Of a DNA stretch of 64,000 nt, positions 1 to 8,616 are shown in pieces. The notes under the pieces were generated by a model. It saw only the letters and a list, made by a program, of their open reading frames with translations. It searched no databases and had not been told where the DNA came from. Each line of letters begins with the position of its first letter. Positions within the stretch are counted from its first letter, which is position 1. This stretch comes from Kitasatospora phosalacinea (GTDB lineage: Bacteria; Actinomycetota; Actinomycetes; Streptomycetales; Streptomycetaceae): the NCBI RefSeq assembly GCF_000716545.1, contig NZ_JNWZ01000029.1, positions 1 to 64,000 of the forward strand. Direction: 5' to 3'. Made by a program: the position numbers and the translations under genes.

Positions 1-1
1 C

Positions 2-613
2 CACGTCTCGGACTCGTACTTCGTCGTCGCGCACTTCCACTACGTGGTGTTCGGCACCGTCGTCTTCGCGATGTTCGCCGGCTTCCACTTCTGGTGGCCG
101 AAGATGACCGGCAAGATGCTGGACGAGCGCCTCGGCAAGATCACCTTCTGGACGCTGTTCATCGGCTTCCACACCACCTTCCTGGTGCAGCACTGGCTGG
201 GTGCCGAGGGCATGCCGCGCCGCTACGCCGACTACCTGGCGAGCGACGGCTTCACCACGCTGAACACGGTCTCGACCATCGGCTCGTTCCTGCTCGGCCT
301 GTCGATCCTGCCGTTCCTGTACAACGTCTGGAAGACCGCCAAGTACGGCGAGAAGGTCGCCGTCGACGACCCGTGGGGCTACGGCCGCTCGCTGGAGTGG
401 GCGACCTCCTGCCCGCCGCCGCGGCACAACTTCACCACGCTGCCGCGGATCCGCTCCGAGTCCCCGGCCTTCGACCTGCACCACCCGGAGATCGCCGCGC
501 TGGACTACCTGGAGAACCACGGTGAGCCGGCCAAGCACTTCGAGGGTGTGACCCCCGCGCAGTACGACCGTCCGTCGCTGGGCAAGGGCAAGAATGAGGG
601 TGACGCCCGATGA
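2..613 (+). CDS. ctaD: Cytochrome c oxidase subunit I, C-terminal part (cut by window start)
   Basis: This is the 3' end of the catalytic subunit of the aa3-type terminal oxidase, which reduces oxygen at a haem-copper centre in the membrane and pumps protons. The reading frame is open from base 2. The first residues include the HFH histidine pair that precedes the last transmembrane helices of COX1 proteins, followed by [24 protein letters not shown] and GMPRRYADY, all typical of actinobacterial CtaD. The extension after the last helix ends in a charged tail. The stop overlaps the ctaF start (ATGA at 610-613), so the two are translationally coupled. The start codon and most of the protein lie outside the window. 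Confidence 0.95.
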   Translation, partial: HVSDSYFVVAHFHYVVFGTVVFAMFAGFHFWWPKMTGKMLDERLGKITFWTLFIGFHTTFLVQHWLGAEGMPRRYADYLASDGFTTLNTVSTIGSFLLGLSILPFLYNVWKTAKYGEKVAVDDPWGYGRSLEWATSCPPPRHNFTTLPRIRSESPAFDLHHPEIAALDYLENHGEPAKHFEGVTPAQYDRPSLGKGKNEGDAR

Positions 614-1026
614 AGGAACAGGGCAAGATCTTCGCCGGTCTGTCCGTGTTCGTGCTGGCGATCGCCATCACCTACATGATCTGGACCGGTAAGTCGGACC
701 ACGGCCTGGAGGCCGCCGGCACCACCGCGCTGTTCCTGGCCTTCGGCCTGTGCGCCTTCATCGGCTTCTACCTGGCGTTCACCGCGAAGCGGGTGGACAC
801 CGGCGCGGGCGACAACCCCGAGGCCCAGGTCTCGGACGACGCCGGCGAGGTGGGCTTCTTCGCCCCGCACAGCTGGCAGCCGCTCTCCCTGGCGATCGGT
901 GGCGCGCTGGCCTTCCTGGGCGTCATCTTCGGCTGGTGGCTGCTGTTCTGGTCGATCCCGATCATCCTGATCGGCCTGTTCGGCTGGGTCTTCGAGTTCT
1001 ACCGCGGCGAGAACCAGAACCAGTAG
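610..1026 (+). CDS. ctaF: Cytochrome c oxidase subunit IV, actinobacterial CtaF type
   Basis: A 138-residue membrane protein with four hydrophobic segments (about residues 6-26, 34-56, 94-112 and 114-132) and a short hydrophilic loop between helices 2 and 3. This is the usual size and plan of the small fourth subunit of actinobacterial aa3 oxidases, which join the bc1 complex in a supercomplex. The ATG overlaps the ctaD stop by four bases, so expression is coupled to ctaD. A strong hairpin terminator follows. The family call rests on position and topology as well as sequence. Confidence 0.93.
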   Translation: MKEQGKIFAGLSVFVLAIAITYMIWTGKSDHGLEAAGTTALFLAFGLCAFIGFYLAFTAKRVDTGAGDNPEAQVSDDAGEVGFFAPHSWQPLSLAIGGALAFLGVIFGWWLLFWSIPIILIGLFGWVFEFYRGENQNQ

Positions 1027-1052
1027 GTTCCGGATCGCGCCAGTCGCACGGC

Positions 1053-1086
1053 GGGCCGGGTGCTCCCTTCGGGGGGTGCCCGGCCC
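1053..1086 (+). terminator. Hairpin terminator after ctaD-ctaF
   Basis: A 15-bp stem (1053-1067 with 1072-1086, including three G-U pairs) is closed by a TTCG tetraloop and begins 27 bases after the ctaF stop. There is no long T run, which is common for streptomycete terminators. Confidence 0.8.
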
Positions 1087-1199
1087 CCGTCGTTCCCGGG
1101 GGTTACCGGGCGTCGTCCCCCGCCCGGGTTACCCGGAGTGCCGACCGGGTGACGCCTTCCTACGCTCTGAGGCAGGTTCACACCCCCTGGGAGGTTCCG

Positions 1200-2495
1200 T
1201 TGAAGGGCTCTCGGATAGCCGGCAGTACCCGGACCGCGCTGGCCGCCATGTTGGTGCTGGCCCCCGCCGCGGCCTGTTCCTCCGACGGCGGATCGTCGGA
1301 GAAGGACTCGTCCCGTCAGATCGACGTGACCCCGCTGCTCCACACCTCGGCCACCGGGGAGAAGGCCGACCCCGACGAGGCGTACAGCGTCACCACGGAC
1401 GGCACCGCGAAACTCGACGCCGTCACCGTCACCGGACCCGACGGGAAGCCGGTGGCCGGTGAGCTCGCCGCCGACCAGCAGCACTGGCAGACCACCGACC
1501 CGCTCCGGGCCGGCGCCGCGTACACCGTCAAGGTCGCGGCCGAGGACGGCAAGGGCGGCCACGGCGAGACCGACTCCACCTTCACCACCGCCGAGGCGCA
1601 GCACGTCGTCACCGCCGAACTCGGCCCCGACAGCTCGGGCAGCGGCGTCTACGGCGTCGGCCAGCCGCTCACCGTCAAGCTCTCCGAGGCGGTCACCGAC
1701 CCGGTGGCCAGGCAGCAGATCGAACGCGGCCTGACCGTCACCTCGCAGCCCGCCGTCACCGGCGCCTGGTACTGGGTCGACGACGAGAACCTGCACTTCC
1801 GGCCGCAGGAGTACTGGCCGGCCAACACCACCGTCAAGCTCGCCTACGACCTGCCCGGCATCCGGATATCCGACGGCGTCTACGGCGGCGAGGAGCAGAC
1901 CCTCGCGCTGCGGACCGGCGACCGGGTCGAGGCGCTGGTCGACGCGGGCACCGACCAGCTGACGTACAAGCGCAACGGCGAGGTGGTGAAGACCATCCCG
2001 GTCACCACCGGCAAGCCCGGCTTCGACACCCGCAACGGGGTCAAGGTGGTGCTCGGCCAGGAGTCCGACGTCCGGATGAGCAGCGAGACGATCGGCATCG
2101 CGGCCGGCAGCAGCGAGGCCTACGACCTGGACGTGAAGTGGGCGACCCGGGTCACCTGGAGCGGCGAGTACGTCCACGCCGCGCCCTGGTCGGTGTGGGC
2201 GCAGGGCAAGGAGAACGTCAGCCACGGCTGCACCGGGATGAGCACCGACGAGGCGAAGTGGTTCTTCGACAACACCCGGGTCGGCGACATCGTGCAGGTG
2301 GTCAACAGCAAGGGCCACGAGATGGAGCCGTTCGGCAACGGCTTCGGCGACTGGAACATCGGCTTCGACGAGTACGTGAAGCACAGCGCGCTGGGCAAGC
2401 CGGTCAGCACGGCGGTGCCGGAGGAGGCGGTGAACGCGACGCCGAGCCCGTCGGTCAACACCGGCCCGGGTCCGTCGGCGAGCGCGAGCCGGTGA
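1200..2495 (+). CDS. L,D-transpeptidase lipoprotein (YkuD domain with Ig-like domains)
   Basis: A predicted 431-residue secreted lipoprotein that would form 3-3 cross-links in peptidoglycan or attach proteins to it. The start is taken as TTG at 1200, after a GGGAGG site. This gives a positively charged N-end, a hydrophobic stretch and a lipobox ending at Cys26. Two Ig-like regions follow (about residues 40-230). The YkuD catalytic domain (about 235-375) has the signature SHGCTGMS near residue 340, which supplies the nucleophilic cysteine. The tail is rich in Pro, Ser and Thr. It matches the architecture of the mycobacterial LdtMt2 family. The gene stands alone between the oxidase terminator and the convergent permease gene. 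Confidence 0.9.
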   Translation: MKGSRIAGSTRTALAAMLVLAPAAACSSDGGSSEKDSSRQIDVTPLLHTSATGEKADPDEAYSVTTDGTAKLDAVTVTGPDGKPVAGELAADQQHWQTTDPLRAGAAYTVKVAAEDGKGGHGETDSTFTTAEAQHVVTAELGPDSSGSGVYGVGQPLTVKLSEAVTDPVARQQIERGLTVTSQPAVTGAWYWVDDENLHFRPQEYWPANTTVKLAYDLPGIRISDGVYGGEEQTLALRTGDRVEALVDAGTDQLTYKRNGEVVKTIPVTTGKPGFDTRNGVKVVLGQESDVRMSSETIGIAAGSSEAYDLDVKWATRVTWSGEYVHAAPWSVWAQGKENVSHGCTGMSTDEAKWFFDNTRVGDIVQVVNSKGHEMEPFGNGFGDWNIGFDEYVKHSALGKPVSTAVPEEAVNATPSPSVNTGPGPSASASR

Positions 2496-2541
2496 CGCAC
2501 GGGTCCCCGCGCCCCCCCCGGGGCGCGGGGATCTCCGCGGT

Positions 2542-3996
2542 TCAGCCGCGGGGCGCGGCCAGGGGCGGGTGGACGGGGCGGGGGGTCAGCAGCCGGTAGG
2601 CCGCGGCGGCGGTGAGCATGCCGGCCGGGAGGGAGAGGTCGGTGCCGTCCAGGGCGGCCGCGATCCAGCCGGTGAACAGGCGGGTGGAGAGGCAGAGCGC
2701 GGCGGCGGCGGTGCCGAGCAGCAGGGCGCTCGCGCCGGCCGGGTTGACGCCGCGGGAGTACCAGTAGGGGGAGTCGGGGGTCTCGTCGGTGAGGTCCGGG
2801 CCGTGGTAGCGGTTGCGGCGCAGCAGGATGTCGACGGCGTAGACGGCCATCACCGGGCCGGTGAGGGCGACCATCAGTTCCAGCGCGTCGTTGACGGTGT
2901 CGAGGAAGTCGGAGACCAGCAGCGCGTACAGGGTGAGCGCGACGCCGAGCACCCCGTCCAGGGCGACGCTGCGGGAGCGGCGGACGCGCAGGCCGACGGC
3001 CTGCAGGGCGAGGCCGGAGGAGTACGCGGTCATGGCGTTGTTGGCGACCGCGCTGAGCACGATGGCGAGCAGGAACAGCGGCCGGAACCAGCCGGGCAGG
3101 ACGGCGGTGAGGGCGGACTGGGGGTCCGTCATGTCGAGGGTGGTGGCGGCGAGGGTGCCCAGCGCGGTGAACAGGACGCTGGGGACGAAGGCGCCCAGCG
3201 CCGTCCAGCCGGCCACCGCGCGCGGGGAGGCGGTGCGGGGCAGGTAGCGGGAGAAGTCGGCGCTGGTGGAGTAGGAGAGCGGGGCGGAGGCGATCAGCGC
3301 GGTGCCGCCGGCCAGCGCGGCGACCAGGGCGGCGCCGTGCAGGGGTTCGGCGGGCCGGTAGTGCCAGTCGGTGTGGCCGCCGGTCAGCAGGTAGCCGCCG
3401 AGCAGCAGGAAGACCGCGGTCAGGACGAGGGTGAACGGCCCGTACAGCCGGACGATGGCGGCGTGGCCGTACACCGAGATGGCCAGGGTGGCGGCCGCGA
3501 TCAGCACGATCAGCAGGACCTTGAGCGGGGTGCCGGGGGTGAGGCCGGCCCGTTCGGCGAGGCCGAACGCGGCGAGCGAGGCGGCGGCCCAGTTGAGCGC
3601 GAGGTAGCAGACCGAGACCAGCCAGCCGGTGACGGCGATGTTCACCCGGTTGCCGCGGACGCCGAACATGGCCCGCATGATCACTTCGCTGGGGGCGCCG
3701 GCGGCCGGGCCGCTGACGGCGAGCAGGCCGACGCAGGCCCAGAGCAGGTTGCCGGCGACGACGACGGCCAGCGCCTGCCACAGGTCGAGCCCGGTCAGCA
3801 CCAGGGTGCCGCCGACCACCAGGTTGAGGTAGCTGACGTTGGGGGCGGCCCAGACGGCGAACAGTTCGCGGGGGCGGCCGCGGCGCTCGGAGTCGGGGAT
3901 GTGGTCGATGCCGTGGGCTTCGATCCGGCCGGCCCGGCCGGTCGCGGGCGGGTGCGTGGGGAGCTCCGTGTGGGGGTCTGGAATCGTGGATTCCAT
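2542..3996 (-). CDS. NCS1-family cytosine/purine-type permease
   Basis: A 484-residue transporter with about twelve hydrophobic segments. The family takes up nucleobases, hydantoins, thiamine or related ring compounds with protons or sodium. Family-like stretches include the N-terminal WAAPNVSYLNLVVGG segment and SADFSRYLP in the middle. The ATG at 3996 follows GGAGGA and is preferred over upstream in-frame codons that run into the divergent promoter. It is transcribed away from a TetR regulator and an amidohydrolase gene, so the imported compound is probably hydrolysed by that enzyme. The real substrate cannot be read from the sequence. Confidence 0.88.
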   Translation of the reverse strand: MESTIPDPHTELPTHPPATGRAGRIEAHGIDHIPDSERRGRPRELFAVWAAPNVSYLNLVVGGTLVLTGLDLWQALAVVVAGNLLWACVGLLAVSGPAAGAPSEVIMRAMFGVRGNRVNIAVTGWLVSVCYLALNWAAASLAAFGLAERAGLTPGTPLKVLLIVLIAAATLAISVYGHAAIVRLYGPFTLVLTAVFLLLGGYLLTGGHTDWHYRPAEPLHGAALVAALAGGTALIASAPLSYSTSADFSRYLPRTASPRAVAGWTALGAFVPSVLFTALGTLAATTLDMTDPQSALTAVLPGWFRPLFLLAIVLSAVANNAMTAYSSGLALQAVGLRVRRSRSVALDGVLGVALTLYALLVSDFLDTVNDALELMVALTGPVMAVYAVDILLRRNRYHGPDLTDETPDSPYWYSRGVNPAGASALLLGTAAAALCLSTRLFTGWIAAALDGTDLSLPAGMLTAAAAYRLLTPRPVHPPLAAPRG

Positions 3997-4073
3997 GGAG
4001 TCCTCCGAGGTTTCGAGTGCGGGTGCCGGTGCGGTCGGCGGTGCGGGAGCGGCCGATGCGGAAGGCGGCTTGT

Positions 4074-4095
4074 CTATTGGTCGCACATCCAATAG
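4074..4095. promoter_or_regulatory. Palindromic operator overlapping the tetR promoter
   Basis: An inverted repeat CTATTGG-N8-CCAATAG lies between the divergent permease and tetR genes. It overlaps a likely tetR promoter: TTGTCT at 4070-4075, a 17-base spacer, and TAGCGT at 4093-4098. The symmetry, size and position fit a TetR dimer site that would control both directions. Binding by the adjacent regulator is inferred. Confidence 0.7.
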
Positions 4096-4105
4096 CGTGC
4101 GGGGC

Positions 4106-4738
4106 ATGTCGTCAAGCGTCCAGCCGAAACGGGTGCGCAAGAACCCCGAGGCCAGGCGGGCGGAGATCGTGGCCACCGCGGCCCGGATCGCCCTCGCCGA
4201 GGGCCTGGAGTGCATCACGATGCGGCGGGTCGCCGAGGAGCTGGGCGTCCGCCCCGGACTGATCAGCCACTACTTCCCGGTCGCCGAGGAACTGGTCGCC
4301 GAAGCCTTCGGCGCCGCCGCGAGCGGGGAGCTGGCCGAACTGCTGCCCGACGCCGACGCCCACCTCCCGGCGGTGCGGCGGCTGGCCCGCTTCCTCGGCC
4401 GCACCGAGGGGCCGCGCTACGACGAGCTGAGCCGGCTGTGGCTGAACGCCCGCCACCTCAGCCGGTTCCGCCCCGCCCTGCGGGAACGGGTCGGCCGGCA
4501 GGAGGCGCTCTGGCGGGAAGGGCTGACGGCACTGCTGCGCGACGGCGTCGAGTCCGGGGAGTTCCGCACCCCGGACCCGCACGTCACCGCGATCCAGCTC
4601 CTGGTCGTCCTGGACGGCCTGGGGGCGCACGCCAACACCGACCGCACCGGCCGACCCGGGGCGGTCACCGGGATGGCGCACGCCCTCGCCGAACGCGGAC
4701 TCGGCCTCCCGGCCGGAGCGCTCGGCACCCCGCACTGA
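4106..4738 (+). CDS. TetR-family transcriptional regulator
   Basis: A 210-residue repressor-type protein. The N-terminal helix-turn-helix (about residues 14-60) reads RRAEIVATAARIALAEG, then ITMRRVAEELGVRPGLISHYF, the standard TetR pattern. The C-terminal part (about 70-200) is the ligand-binding and dimerisation domain, here of the BetI/TetR_C type. The ATG at 4106 lies seven bases after a TAGCGT box, so the transcript may be leaderless. The gene is followed 25 bases later by an amidohydrolase gene and diverges from a permease gene, so it probably controls both in response to their substrate. Confidence 0.9.
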   Translation: MSSSVQPKRVRKNPEARRAEIVATAARIALAEGLECITMRRVAEELGVRPGLISHYFPVAEELVAEAFGAAASGELAELLPDADAHLPAVRRLARFLGRTEGPRYDELSRLWLNARHLSRFRPALRERVGRQEALWREGLTALLRDGVESGEFRTPDPHVTAIQLLVVLDGLGAHANTDRTGRPGAVTGMAHALAERGLGLPAGALGTPH

Positions 4739-4763
4739 CCGCACCACCGCTGAGGAGCCACCC

Positions 4764-6371
4764 GTGCACCCCGACCTCGTCCTGACCAACGCCCGGCTGC
4801 TCGACCCCGGCAGCGGGGCCTTCCTGCCCCACGACACGCTCACCCTGAGCGGCGGCCGGATCGCCGGGTTCGGACCGGACGGCGGGCGGGGGAGCGGCGC
4901 CGAGGTGGTCGACCTGGACGGCGCGGTGGTCGTCCCCGGCCTGGTGGACGGCCACCTGCACCCCGTCTCCGGCGCCGAGCGCACCGCCGGGGCGGACCTG
5001 TCCGGCTGTACCGACCTGGCCGCCGTCCGCAGCGAACTCGCCGCCGCCCGGAGGGAGTTGAAGGACGGGCAGTGGCTGCGCGGCTGGGGCCTGGACCCGA
5101 ACGCCTTCGGCGGGCTGCCGGTCTCGGCCGACAGCGTGGGGCCGGTGCTGGACGGCATCCCCGCCGCGATCGACCTGTTCGACGCGCACTCCATGCTGGT
5201 CAGCCGGCGGGCGCTGGAACTGGCCGGGATCGACGGCCCGCGCCGCTTCGATCAGGGCTCGGCCGAGGTGGTCTGCGACGACTCCGGCCGCCCGACCGGC
5301 CTGCTGCTGGAGGACGCCGCCTGCGAACTCGTCGAGGCGATCGCCCCCCGCCCGAGCTTCGAGGAACTCTGCCGGGCCACCGCCGACGTGCTGCGCCGGA
5401 TGGCCGCGGCGGGCCTCACCGGCGGCCACGCGATGGACGCCAACGGGGACAGCCTGGCCGTCTACGCCGCCCTGGAGGAGCGCGGACAGCTCCCGCTGCG
5501 GCTGCGGATCGCCCCCTGGGTGCAGCCCGGCGCGGGCCCGGCCGAGCTGGCCGAACTGGTCCGCCGCCAGGGCGAGGGCGGACGGCGCTGGCAGGTCGCC
5601 GGCGCGAAGCTGTTCATGGACGGCACCATCGACAACGGCACCGCCTGGCTCGAACTCCCGGACTGCCACGGCGAGTCGACCGGCGCGTTCTGGCCCGACC
5701 CCGCCGCGTACACCCGGGTGATCGGCGAACTGCACCGGGCCGGGGTGGCGACCGCCACCCACGCGATCGGCGACGCCGCCGTCCGGCACGTCCTGGACGC
5801 GGTGGAGCTGGCCCTCGCCGAGCACGGACCGGGCGCCCGGCACCGGGTCGAGCACGTCGAGACGGTGCCCGACGACACCGTCGCCCGGTTCGCCGCGCTG
5901 GGCGTCACCGCCTCGATGCAGCCCACCCACTGCACCGACTACACCCGGGCCGACCACACCGACAACTGGTCCCGGCGACTCGGCGAGGAGCGCGCCAACC
6001 GGGCCTTCCGCTGCCGCGACCTGGCCGAGGCCGGAGCCCGGGTCGTCCTCGGCTCGGACTGGCCGATCGCCCCGTTCGAACCGCTGGGCGTGATGGCCGG
6101 CGCCCGGCACCGCCGCCCCAGCCGGGACCTGCAGCAGCCCCCGCACCTGCCCGGCCAGGCCCTCTCCCCGCTGCGGGCCCTGGCCGGGTACACCCTCGCC
6201 CCGGCCTGGGCGGCGGGCGAGGAGACCCGCGCCGGACGGCTGGCCCCCGGCTTCCGGGCGGACCTGACGGTGCTCGCCCGGGACCCGCTGACGGTGCCGG
6301 ACACCGAACTGGCCCGGGTCCCGGTGCTGATGACGGTGCTCGGCGGGGAGGTCACGCACCGGGCGGTGTGA
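4764..6371 (+). CDS. Amidohydrolase family protein (YtcJ-like)
   Basis: A 535-residue metal-dependent hydrolase of the amidohydrolase superfamily. The HxH metal motif is in VDGHLHPVSG (His64, His66). Further metal and catalytic histidines are in THAIGDAAVRHV and HRVEHVE, and the late aspartate is in LGSDWPIAP. The length and order match the YtcJ/Amidohydro_3 group, whose substrates are mostly unknown amides or cyclic amides. It probably sits in the tetR transcript (GAGGAG ribosome site). The neighbouring NCS1 permease suggests a nucleobase- or hydantoin-like substrate; this is inference. Confidence 0.88.
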   Translation: MHPDLVLTNARLLDPGSGAFLPHDTLTLSGGRIAGFGPDGGRGSGAEVVDLDGAVVVPGLVDGHLHPVSGAERTAGADLSGCTDLAAVRSELAAARRELKDGQWLRGWGLDPNAFGGLPVSADSVGPVLDGIPAAIDLFDAHSMLVSRRALELAGIDGPRRFDQGSAEVVCDDSGRPTGLLLEDAACELVEAIAPRPSFEELCRATADVLRRMAAAGLTGGHAMDANGDSLAVYAALEERGQLPLRLRIAPWVQPGAGPAELAELVRRQGEGGRRWQVAGAKLFMDGTIDNGTAWLELPDCHGESTGAFWPDPAAYTRVIGELHRAGVATATHAIGDAAVRHVLDAVELALAEHGPGARHRVEHVETVPDDTVARFAALGVTASMQPTHCTDYTRADHTDNWSRRLGEERANRAFRCRDLAEAGARVVLGSDWPIAPFEPLGVMAGARHRRPSRDLQQPPHLPGQALSPLRALAGYTLAPAWAAGEETRAGRLAPGFRADLTVLARDPLTVPDTELARVPVLMTVLGGEVTHRAV

Positions 6372-6385
6372 GGAAGCGAGCGGAC

Positions 6386-6427
6386 GACGGCGCCACCGGC
6401 CCCTGCGCGGGAGCTGGTGGCGCCGTC
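6386..6427 (+). terminator. Hairpin terminator after the amidohydrolase gene
   Basis: A perfect 12-bp stem (6386-6397 with 6416-6427) with an 18-base loop starts 14 bases after the stop. The gene on the other strand ends nearby, so it may act in both directions. Confidence 0.7.
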
Positions 6428-6436
6428 CTCGCGTTC

Positions 6437-6475
6437 GGCCCCGCCCGGGAACCCCCGGGAGGGCACGGGCGGGCC
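6437..6475 (-). terminator. GC-rich hairpin downstream of the gntR gene
   Basis: An imperfect inverted repeat (6437-6447 with 6466-6475, one bulged C) lies just beyond the stop of the minus-strand gntR gene. No T run is visible. Confidence 0.5.
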
Positions 6476-6483
6476 GGGACGAG

Positions 6484-6849
6484 TCAGCGGTAGGCCACGC
6501 CGAGGGCGGTGGCGACGGCGGCCAGGGCCTCGTCGCGGGTGAGGCCGAGGCGGGCGGCGCGGGAGGCGTACTCGGCGGCGGCGCCGGCGGCCAGGCGGTG
6601 CGCGGCGTCCCCGGAGGGGGCGACGGTGGTGCCCGCCCGGCCGTGGGTCTCGACCACGCCGTCGGCCTCCAGCTCGCGGTAGGCGCGGGCCACCGTGTTC
6701 GCGGCGAGGCCGAGCCGCTCGGCGAGGGCGCGGACGGTGGGGAGCTTCAGGCCGACCGGGAGCTCGCCCGTACGGGCCAGGGCCGCGATCTGCGAGCGGA
6801 TCTGCTCGTAGGGCGGGGTGGGGGACTGGGCGTCGATCACCAGGTGCAC
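6484..6849 (-). CDS. GntR-family transcriptional regulator, short YtrA-like form
   Basis: A 121-residue DNA-binding protein. The winged helix fills residues 10-75 and carries the GntR signature PPYEQIRSQIAAL, LPTVRALAERLGLAANTVARAYRELE and GVVETHGRAGT. The C-terminal part is only about 45 residues, too short for a FadR or UTRA ligand domain, which fits the YtrA subgroup. The start is GTG at 6849, six bases after TATGTT, so the mRNA is probably leaderless. YtrA-type regulators usually sit with an ABC transporter; none is adjacent here, so the target is unknown. Confidence 0.85.
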   Translation of the reverse strand: MHLVIDAQSPTPPYEQIRSQIAALARTGELPVGLKLPTVRALAERLGLAANTVARAYRELEADGVVETHGRAGTTVAPSGDAAHRLAAGAAAEYASRAARLGLTRDEALAAVATALGVAYR

Positions 6850-6894
6850 CCGGCCAACATAACAGGGCCCCGCGGCCGGGCCGCCCCGCTGTGA

Positions 6895-6930
6895 CAGAAC
6901 CCCCACCGGCCGGAGCCGGTGGGGGTTCTG
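6895..6930. terminator. Perfect 16-bp hairpin between gntR and qcrB
   Basis: The arms 6895-6910 and 6915-6930 are perfectly complementary with a four-base loop. The hairpin lies 25 bases past the qcrB stop and should end the bc1 operon. It also insulates that operon from the gntR promoter. Confidence 0.88.
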
Positions 6931-6954
6931 ACGTGGCGTGACAGCTACACGGGA

Positions 6955-8616
6955 TCAGTGGTGGCCGTGGCCGCTGGTGATCTCGTGGTACTCCTCGGTG
7001 GTGGGCTTGGCGATCTGGTTGCCCTCGCCGTAGAAGCCCTCGGAGAGCTTCACCCGGGCCTTGGTGATCGCGCCGGCCTTGCGGGCCACACCGTTCTCGT
7101 CCGTCTCGGCGGGCAGCTCCAGCGGCCGGGGCTGCTCGTGGGCGGTGAGGGTGTGCAGGTCCTTCTGCGGCAGCGGCGTGTGGACCTCGACGAACTCACC
7201 GTGCGGCAGGCGCTTGATGATGCCGGACTCGCGCCCGTGCAGCACCTTGTCCTTGTCGCGGCGCTGGAGGCCGAGGCACCAGCGCTTGGTGACGATGAAG
7301 GTGAGGACCGGCACCACGAAGAAGCCGACGCGGACCGCGTAGGTGATCGTGTTGATCGACATGTGCAGGTGGGTGGCGACCAGGTCGTTGCCACCACCGA
7401 CCAACAGGACCAGGTACAGCGCGATCCAGGCCGCGCCGAACGCGGTGCGGACCGGGGCGTTGCGCGGGCGGTCCAGGATGTGGTGCTCGCGCTTGTCGCC
7501 GGTGACCCAGGACTCGATGAACGGCCACACCGCGATGGCGACCAGCACCAGCGGGAAGATCATCAGCGGGATGAACACGCCCAGGTTCAGCGTGTGGCCG
7601 CCCCAGACCGAGATCTCCCAGCCCGGCATGAAGCGGATCAGGCCCTCGGCGAAGCCCATGTACCAGTCGGGCTGGGCGTCGGTGGAGACCTGGTCCGGAC
7701 GGTACGGGCCGTACGCCCAGACCGGGTTGATCGTGGCGACCGCGGACATCACCGCGATGATGCCGAACACCAGGAAGAAGAAGCCGCCGGCCTTGGCCAT
7801 GTAGACCGGCATCAGCGGCATGCCGACGACGTTCTTCTCGGTCTTGCCCGGGCCCGCCCACTGGGTGTGCTTGTGGTAGAAGACCAGGATCAGGTGCGCG
7901 ACCAGCAGGCCCAGCATGATGCCCGGGATGAGCAGCACGTGGATGGTGAAGAAGCGCGGGATGATGTCGGTGCCCGGGAACTCGCCGCCGAACAGGAACA
8001 TCTGGATGTAGGTGCCGACGATCGGCACCGCGAGGATCGCGCCCTCCATGAAGCGGATGCCGGTGCCCGACAGCAGGTCGTCCGGCAGCGAGTAGCCGAA
8101 GAAGCCGTCGAAGAAGCCCAGGCACAGCAGCAGGAAGCCGAACAGCCAGTTGATCTCGCGCGGCTTGCGGAACGCGCCGGTGAAGAAGACGCGCATCATG
8201 TGGACGAACATCGCCGCCACGAAGACCAGCGCGGCCCAGTGGTGGATCTGGCGGATCAGCAGACCGCCGCGGACCTCGAAGCTGATGTTCACCGTCGAGG
8301 CGTACGCCTCCGACATCCGGATGCCGTTCAGCGGCAGGTAGCTGCCGTGGTAGACGGTCTCCGCCATGCTCGGCTTGAAGAACAGCGTCAGGTACACACC
8401 CGTGAGGATGATGATGATGAAGCTGTAGAGGCAGATCTCGCCGAGCATGAAGGACCAGTGGTCCGGGAAGATCTTGCGCAGGTTGGCCTTGGCCAGGGAG
8501 TAGATCCCCAGCCGGCCGTCGACCCAGTCGGCGGTCGCCTCGGCCTTGTTCGCGGGCTTGGCCCGGGTGCTGGCCGGCTTGGAGGCACTGCTCTTGGTGC
8601 CGCTTGCGGAACTCAT
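6955..8616 (-). CDS. qcrB: Cytochrome bc1 complex cytochrome b subunit
   Basis: A 553-residue membrane protein that oxidises menaquinol and passes electrons through two b haems. Its haem-binding helices include QIHHWAALVFVAAMFVHMMR and the paired region HVLLIPGIMLGLLVAHLILVF. The quinol-site PDQ loop appears as FAEGLIRFMPGWE with an upstream PDW. Like other actinobacterial QcrB it has a long C-terminal cytoplasmic tail (about 140 residues) ending in HGHH. Its start overlaps the qcrA stop by four bases. It is the last gene of ctaE-qcrC-qcrA-qcrB, the bc1-aa3 supercomplex operon. Confidence 0.97.
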   Translation of the reverse strand: MSSASGTKSSASKPASTRAKPANKAEATADWVDGRLGIYSLAKANLRKIFPDHWSFMLGEICLYSFIIIILTGVYLTLFFKPSMAETVYHGSYLPLNGIRMSEAYASTVNISFEVRGGLLIRQIHHWAALVFVAAMFVHMMRVFFTGAFRKPREINWLFGFLLLCLGFFDGFFGYSLPDDLLSGTGIRFMEGAILAVPIVGTYIQMFLFGGEFPGTDIIPRFFTIHVLLIPGIMLGLLVAHLILVFYHKHTQWAGPGKTEKNVVGMPLMPVYMAKAGGFFFLVFGIIAVMSAVATINPVWAYGPYRPDQVSTDAQPDWYMGFAEGLIRFMPGWEISVWGGHTLNLGVFIPLMIFPLVLVAIAVWPFIESWVTGDKREHHILDRPRNAPVRTAFGAAWIALYLVLLVGGGNDLVATHLHMSINTITYAVRVGFFVVPVLTFIVTKRWCLGLQRRDKDKVLHGRESGIIKRLPHGEFVEVHTPLPQKDLHTLTAHEQPRPLELPAETDENGVARKAGAITKARVKLSEGFYGEGNQIAKPTTEEYHEITSGHGHH

